Shown here one piece after another: positions 60,634 through 64,000 of a stretch of 64,000 nt of DNA (position 1 is its first letter; each line of letters begins with the position of its first letter). The translations under genes and the position numbers were made by a program. The notes under the pieces are model-generated. The model did not search any database. It was not told where the DNA came from and was given only the letters and a program-made list of their open reading frames with translations. Source of the stretch: WTGU01 sp965200925 (GTDB lineage: Bacteria; Pseudomonadota; Alphaproteobacteria; UBA828); the NCBI GenBank assembly GCA_965200925.1, contig OZ241738.1, forward strand, positions 3,484,567 through 3,548,566. The letters are read 5' to 3'.

Positions 60634-61544
60634 TGGCCGCCTCCGCGGAGACCGGAACCGCGCTCCTCCCCCGGCCGGGCGTGTTCGCGCCGTTCCTGGG
60701 GTGGCTGCGTTCGCCGGGCGTGCTCAACGCGGCGCCGATCCTCGCGTTCTTCCTCATCGGGTTCGTCGGGCCGCTGGTGATCGTCCTCGGCTTCAGCTTC
60801 GCGCCGGCGCGCACCTTCGGCTTGGGCGGCGCCTTCACGACGGAGAACTACGAGCACATCTTCTCGGAGAGCTACTACATCTCCTTCGTCTGGTCGTTCG
60901 CCCTCGCCGGCCTGACGGTGGCGTGCAACCTCCTGATCGGCTACCCGATCGCCTACGGCCTCGCCAAGCTGTTCGGCCGCTGGGCGGCGCCGGTCACCCT
61001 GATCCTGGTGATCCCTCTTTTCGTTTCCGAGAACGTGCGTCTGTTCGGCTGGTATCTCTTCCTGCTCAAGGGCGGCGGCATCCTGGCGGGCGGCCTCAAG
61101 ACCTTCGGCCTCGACACCGGCTCGATGCTGTACGCGCCCGGCACGATCCTGATGGGGATGATCTACGTCTATCTGCCGTTCACCCTGTTCCCCACCGTGC
61201 TCGGGCTTTCCATGGTGCCGCGCGATCAGGTCGAGGCGTCGCGCGACCTGGGCGCCGGGCGGTTCCAGATCTTCCGCGAGATCGAGCTGCCGATCGCCAT
61301 GCCCGGCATTCTCATCGGGGCGCTGCTGACCTTCGTGCTCGCGGTAGGCGCGATCTCGGAGGCCAAGCTGCTGGGCGGCCAGAACACCCCGGTGATCGCC
61401 CAGGACATCCAGCACGAATTCACCTACGCCCAGAACTGGCCGCTCGGCTCGGCGATCTCCGTTCTGACCATCGTCGTGACGGGCGTGCTCGTGGTGCTGG
61501 TGATGCGCCGGCTCGATCTCGACCGGCTGCTCGGCCGCCGATGA
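60633..61544 (+). CDS. ABC transporter permease, PotB type
   Basis: A 303-residue permease with about six membrane helices (for example ILAFFLIGFVGPLVIVLGF and VTLILVIPLFVSENVRLFGW). The EAA loop that contacts the ATPase is VEASRDLGAGRFQIFREIEL with following PIAMPGILIGALLTF. It overlaps the ATPase gene by 1 bp and is followed by the second permease after 48 bp. Confidence 0.9.
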   Translation: MAASAETGTALLPRPGVFAPFLGWLRSPGVLNAAPILAFFLIGFVGPLVIVLGFSFAPARTFGLGGAFTTENYEHIFSESYYISFVWSFALAGLTVACNLLIGYPIAYGLAKLFGRWAAPVTLILVIPLFVSENVRLFGWYLFLLKGGGILAGGLKTFGLDTGSMLYAPGTILMGMIYVYLPFTLFPTVLGLSMVPRDQVEASRDLGAGRFQIFREIELPIAMPGILIGALLTFVLAVGAISEAKLLGGQNTPVIAQDIQHEFTYAQNWPLGSAISVLTIVVTGVLVVLVMRRLDLDRLLGRR

Positions 61545-61592
61545 GGCGCGGCCGCGCCGCTCCGACGCCCGCGGGCACAGGCAGGGGCTGAG

Positions 61593-62396
61593 ATGGAGAA
61601 CAAGCGCTGGGTCGCGGGCCTGATCGCCGTCTGGGCGGGCGCGATCATGCTCTTCCTCTACATCCCGATCGTCTCGGTGATCGTCACGTCCTTCGCGAAG
61701 CCGCGTTATTTCCGCTTTCCCGTCAAGGCGTGGAGCGGCAAGTGGTACGATCAGACGCTGGGCGCCAATCTGACGACGGAACTGCACCTCACCTCGTTCT
61801 ACGTCGCGGGCTGCGTCGCCCTGATCTCGGTGGTGCTGGGCTTCTTCGGCGCCCTCGCTTTCGCGCGCCACGACTGGCGTGGCCGCCGGTTCTACCAGCG
61901 CCTGATCATGCTGCCGATCTTCTTCCCCCAGGCGGTGCTGGGCTTGGCGCTCCTGCTCTGGTTCACCTATGTCGGCGTGCTGCCGAGCTGGGAGGCGGCG
62001 GTCTTCGCCCATCTGGTCTGGATCGTGCCCATCGTGACCCTGGTGATCTCGATCCAGGTCTACGGCTTCGACGCGACGCAGGAGGAGGCGGCCTGCGATC
62101 TCGGCGCGAACCGCTGGCAGGCGTTCCGCGAGGTCACCTTGCCGGCGCTGGCGCCCGGCCTGCTCTCCGGCGCGCTCTTCGCCTTCCTGCTCTCCTGGGG
62201 CAATTTCCCGCTCTCGACCTACACGACCGGTGCCGACAGCACGGTCACCGAGTGGCTCTACACGAAGATGGGTTCCGGCTATACGCCGATGATCCCGACC
62301 ATGGGCGCGCTTTCGGTCTTCGGCGCGATCACCATCCTCTTCGGCGGCTACATGTTCCTGATCGCCCGCGGGCGACGGCGGGGAAGGCCCGCCTGA
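61593..62396 (+). CDS. ABC transporter permease, PotC type
   Basis: A 267-residue permease. The first helix is AGLIAVWAGAIMLFLYIPIV; the EAA loop reads EEAACDLGANRWQAFREVTL followed by PALAPGLLSGALFAFLLSWG. It pairs with the PotB-type permease to form the membrane channel. Last transporter gene; the next gene (pseudoprotease) starts 62 bp later and may be independent. Confidence 0.9.
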   Translation: MENKRWVAGLIAVWAGAIMLFLYIPIVSVIVTSFAKPRYFRFPVKAWSGKWYDQTLGANLTTELHLTSFYVAGCVALISVVLGFFGALAFARHDWRGRRFYQRLIMLPIFFPQAVLGLALLLWFTYVGVLPSWEAAVFAHLVWIVPIVTLVISIQVYGFDATQEEAACDLGANRWQAFREVTLPALAPGLLSGALFAFLLSWGNFPLSTYTTGADSTVTEWLYTKMGSGYTPMIPTMGALSVFGAITILFGGYMFLIARGRRRGRPA

Positions 62397-62458
62397 GCCG
62401 CTCTTGCCAGGGCACGGCAGGGGCGGGATAGTCCCGCGGGCAAGCGGAAGACGACGGC

Positions 62459-63436
62459 ATGAGCGAAGAGTTCGACTGGGAAATTCCGCGCTCGGCGCAG
62501 CCGAAGCCCGACCAGGTATCGTTCGACCTCGACCGCGCGCTCGCCTCGGTGGTGAACCTGCGCGCGAGCGTCCCGGAGGACGCCTTCACGGCCGGCATCC
62601 TGGGCACGGAGAGGACGGGCAGCGGGGTCCTGATCGGCGGCGGCCTCGTGCTGACCATCGGCTATCTGATCGCCGAGGCGGAATCGGTCTGGCTCACGGC
62701 GGGTGACGGGAGCGTGCTCTCCGGTCATGCGCTGGGCTACGACTTCGAATCGGGGTTCGGGCTGGTGCAGGCGCTCGGCCGCTTCGCCGCGCCGCCGATC
62801 GAGATCGGCGATTCGTCGGCGCTGGACGTCGGCGATTTCGTGATCGTCGCCGGCGAGGGCGGCCGCCGGCATTCGCTGAGCGCCCGCGTCACCGCGAAAC
62901 GAGAATTCGCGGGTTACTGGGAATACGTGCTTGATGAGGCGCTCTTCACCGCGCCGCCGCATCCCAGCTGGGGCGGCAGCGGGCTGATCGACCGTCACGG
63001 CCGGCTCGTCGGAATCGGCTCGCTGCTGGTCCAGCACGCGGGCGCCGGCGGCGGCGATTCGCTCGACGGCAACATGATCGTCCCCATCGACCTGCTGAAG
63101 CCGATCCTGGACGACATGCGGGCCACGGGGCGGACGCGGCGCCCGGCGCGGCCCTGGCTCGGCGCCTACGTCACGGAGGATGACGACGATCTGGTGGTCG
63201 CGGGCCTCGCCCCGGAAGGGCCGGCGGAGCAGGCGGAGCTCAAGGTGGGCGACGCGGTGCTCGCGGTGAGCGGGCGGCCGGTGGCGAGCTTGGCCGAGCT
63301 GTTCCGCGGCGTCTGGGCGATGGGGGAGGCCGGGGTCTCCGTGCCGCTCACGGTGATGCGCGACGGTGAGCGGCACGAGGTCACCGTCCTCTCGGCCACC
63401 CGCGACGAGTTCCTCAAGAGCCCGCGGATCCATTGA
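62459..63436 (+). CDS. HtrA-like PDZ protein with a degenerate (inactive) protease domain
   Basis: A 325-residue cytoplasmic protein: a trypsin-like domain (residues 20-215) and a C-terminal PDZ domain (about 225-310, with GLAPEGPAEQAELKVGDAVL). The catalytic positions are replaced. Where active HtrA has TNAHVV this has LTIGYLIAEAE (His to Tyr), where it has SDLAVL this has ESGFGLVQAL (Asp to Gly), and where it has GNSGGPL this has SWGGSGLID (Ser to Gly). I recall close relatives with the same replacements in other alphaproteobacteria, so this is a stable pseudoprotease family, probably binding peptides. No signal peptide. Confidence 0.75.
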   Translation: MSEEFDWEIPRSAQPKPDQVSFDLDRALASVVNLRASVPEDAFTAGILGTERTGSGVLIGGGLVLTIGYLIAEAESVWLTAGDGSVLSGHALGYDFESGFGLVQALGRFAAPPIEIGDSSALDVGDFVIVAGEGGRRHSLSARVTAKREFAGYWEYVLDEALFTAPPHPSWGGSGLIDRHGRLVGIGSLLVQHAGAGGGDSLDGNMIVPIDLLKPILDDMRATGRTRRPARPWLGAYVTEDDDDLVVAGLAPEGPAEQAELKVGDAVLAVSGRPVASLAELFRGVWAMGEAGVSVPLTVMRDGERHEVTVLSATRDEFLKSPRIH

Positions 63437-63547
63437 CGTAGCGGCCGACATGCGGGCCGGGAGACCCGCGCACGAGCCATGGCGGGGCAAACCGGCTCCC
63501 GCTTGTCCGTGAAAATCATCCCCGGGTGAAAAGGCGCGGTTCGCCTG

Positions 63548-63665
63548 GGAGCGCCGGCGTCCCGCCGGCAGGGCGGGCCGGAGGCCCGCATCCTTCCCGG
63601 ACTCCCGATCCTCCGATGGTGGCCCGTTCGCGCTTTGCGCGATGCCGGCGGGACGCCGGCGCTCC
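63548..63665. repeat. Inverted repeat with two 23-bp arms (REP/BIME-like)
   Basis: Arm 63548-63570 (GGAGCGCCGGCGTCCC, GCCGGCA) is the exact reverse complement of arm 63643-63665. Each arm also contains its own GCCGG/CCGGC palindrome, so the region can fold in two ways. It lies in the 326-bp gap between the pseudoprotease gene and the coiled-coil gene. The same gap has the GCGGG hairpin repeat at 63448-63471. No gene is visible in the gap. Confidence 0.75.
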
Positions 63666-63727
63666 AGGGACAGGCGGGAAAATGCAGCCCTCCATCGGCG
63701 GCCTCTCACGGGTAAGCAGGAACCGGC

Positions 63728-63756
63728 TTGCGTCCGGTGCGGGGGAGGGATAGCGT
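63728..63756 (+). promoter_or_regulatory. Candidate leaderless promoter of the second coiled-coil gene
   Basis: TTGCGT (63728-63733), 17 bases and TAGCGT (63751-63756), ending 6 bases before ATG 63763. The arrangement and surrounding bases are conserved with the paralogue at 23698-23726. Confidence 0.45.
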
Positions 63757-63762
63757 CGCCGC

Positions 63763-64000
63763 ATGGCAAACGTTCTCGCCTTCGATACGCTGGCCTACGC
63801 GCGCAGGCTCAAGGAAGCCGGCGTCGACAACGCCCAGGCGGAAGCGCATGCCGAGGCCGTGCGCGACGCGGTCACGGAAGGCGTCGCCACCAAGGCTGAC
63901 ATCGCCGGCGTGGAGAACGAGGTTGTCGGCGTGAAGACCGAGGTCGCTGGCGTGAAGACCGAGGTCGCTGGCGTGAAGACCGAGGTTGCCCACCTGAAGA
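63763..64000 (+). CDS. Coiled-coil protein, close paralogue of the 23.3-kb gene (cut by window edge)
   Basis: The first 79 codons are visible. They begin MANVLAFDTLAYARRLKEAG and continue with NAQAEAHAEAVRDAVTEGVA, nearly identical to the protein at 23281-23691 over the first 46 residues. The coiled coil then differs: its seven-residue unit is VAGVKTE, encoded by 21-bp units (GTCGCTGGCGTGAAGACCGAG) from about 63927 on. So the N-terminal part is conserved while the heptads have been amplified independently. A C-terminal membrane helix is expected beyond the window. Confidence 0.75.
   Translation, partial: MANVLAFDTLAYARRLKEAGVDNAQAEAHAEAVRDAVTEGVATKADIAGVENEVVGVKTEVAGVKTEVAGVKTEVAHLK

Overview
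This is a GC-rich chromosomal segment, most probably from an alphaproteobacterium of the Rhodospirillales kind. The evidence is gene order: a DUF2007 gene divergent from a polyprenyl diphosphate synthase gene, trpD-trpC-moaC-moeA in one overlapping string, and ppiD divergent from tpiA-secG. No rRNA is present; there is one tRNA (Lys, CUU).

Left part (1-15.2 kb): housekeeping and small metabolic units. These are ispB, sixA, an acyl-CoA synthetase, a class I glutamine amidotransferase, an amino-sugar type operon (Gfo/Idh/MocA oxidoreductase, NagB-like isomerase, ROK kinase), a trypsin-like protease, trpDC-moaC-moeA, a frameshifted ankyrin gene, a copper-type P1B ATPase and a small methyltransferase.

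15.2-23.7 kb is an accessory, probably defensive block, all on the minus strand: a membrane pentapeptide-repeat protein, type III-like methyltransferase and restriction helicase-nuclease, then three genes (two unknown proteins and an MBL-fold hydrolase). The pentapeptide gene and the middle of the methyltransferase gene are visibly AT-richer than the surroundings. 23.7-28.5 kb returns to core genes (ppiD, tpiA, secG, a frameshifted CYTH-CHAD gene). 28.5-29.3 kb is a scar: a decayed Mu-type phage tail gene fused to a twice-damaged alcohol dehydrogenase, followed by an overlapping PIN-like/AAA ATPase pair. 31.2-41.9 kb is catabolic: hydantoinase A, an aquaporin, and a five-gene minus-strand operon (molybdopterin oxidoreductase, CmcJ-type oxygenase, amidohydrolase, flavin monooxygenase, FAH/hydratase) divergent from a ROK regulator. 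The divergent region contains a run of 18 G.

41.9-42.9 kb is a roughly 1-kb island remnant bounded by a 39-bp direct repeat of the 3' half of tRNA-Lys. 43.0-56.0 kb is a complete type I-E CRISPR-Cas locus (cas3, cse1, cse2, cas7e, cas5e, cas6e, cas1e, cas2e) with a 57-repeat, 56-spacer array that carries a five-unit tandem duplication. Between cas3 and cse1 lie a sequence with the same hairpin layout as the CRISPR repeat, an orphan phage-type nuclease-like gene, and a possible 67-codon gene overlapping both neighbours by 4 bp. This insertion is the best candidate for something new here, possibly a CreTA-like guard module. An IS1595-type remnant sits at the far end of the array.

The right part (56.3-64 kb) holds a branched-chain-type aminotransferase, an SDR dehydrogenase, a polyamine-type ABC transporter (substrate-binding protein, ATPase, two permeases), a PDZ protein with a trypsin fold that has lost its catalytic residues, a REP-like inverted repeat and the start of a coiled-coil gene that is a paralogue of one at 23.3-23.7 kb.
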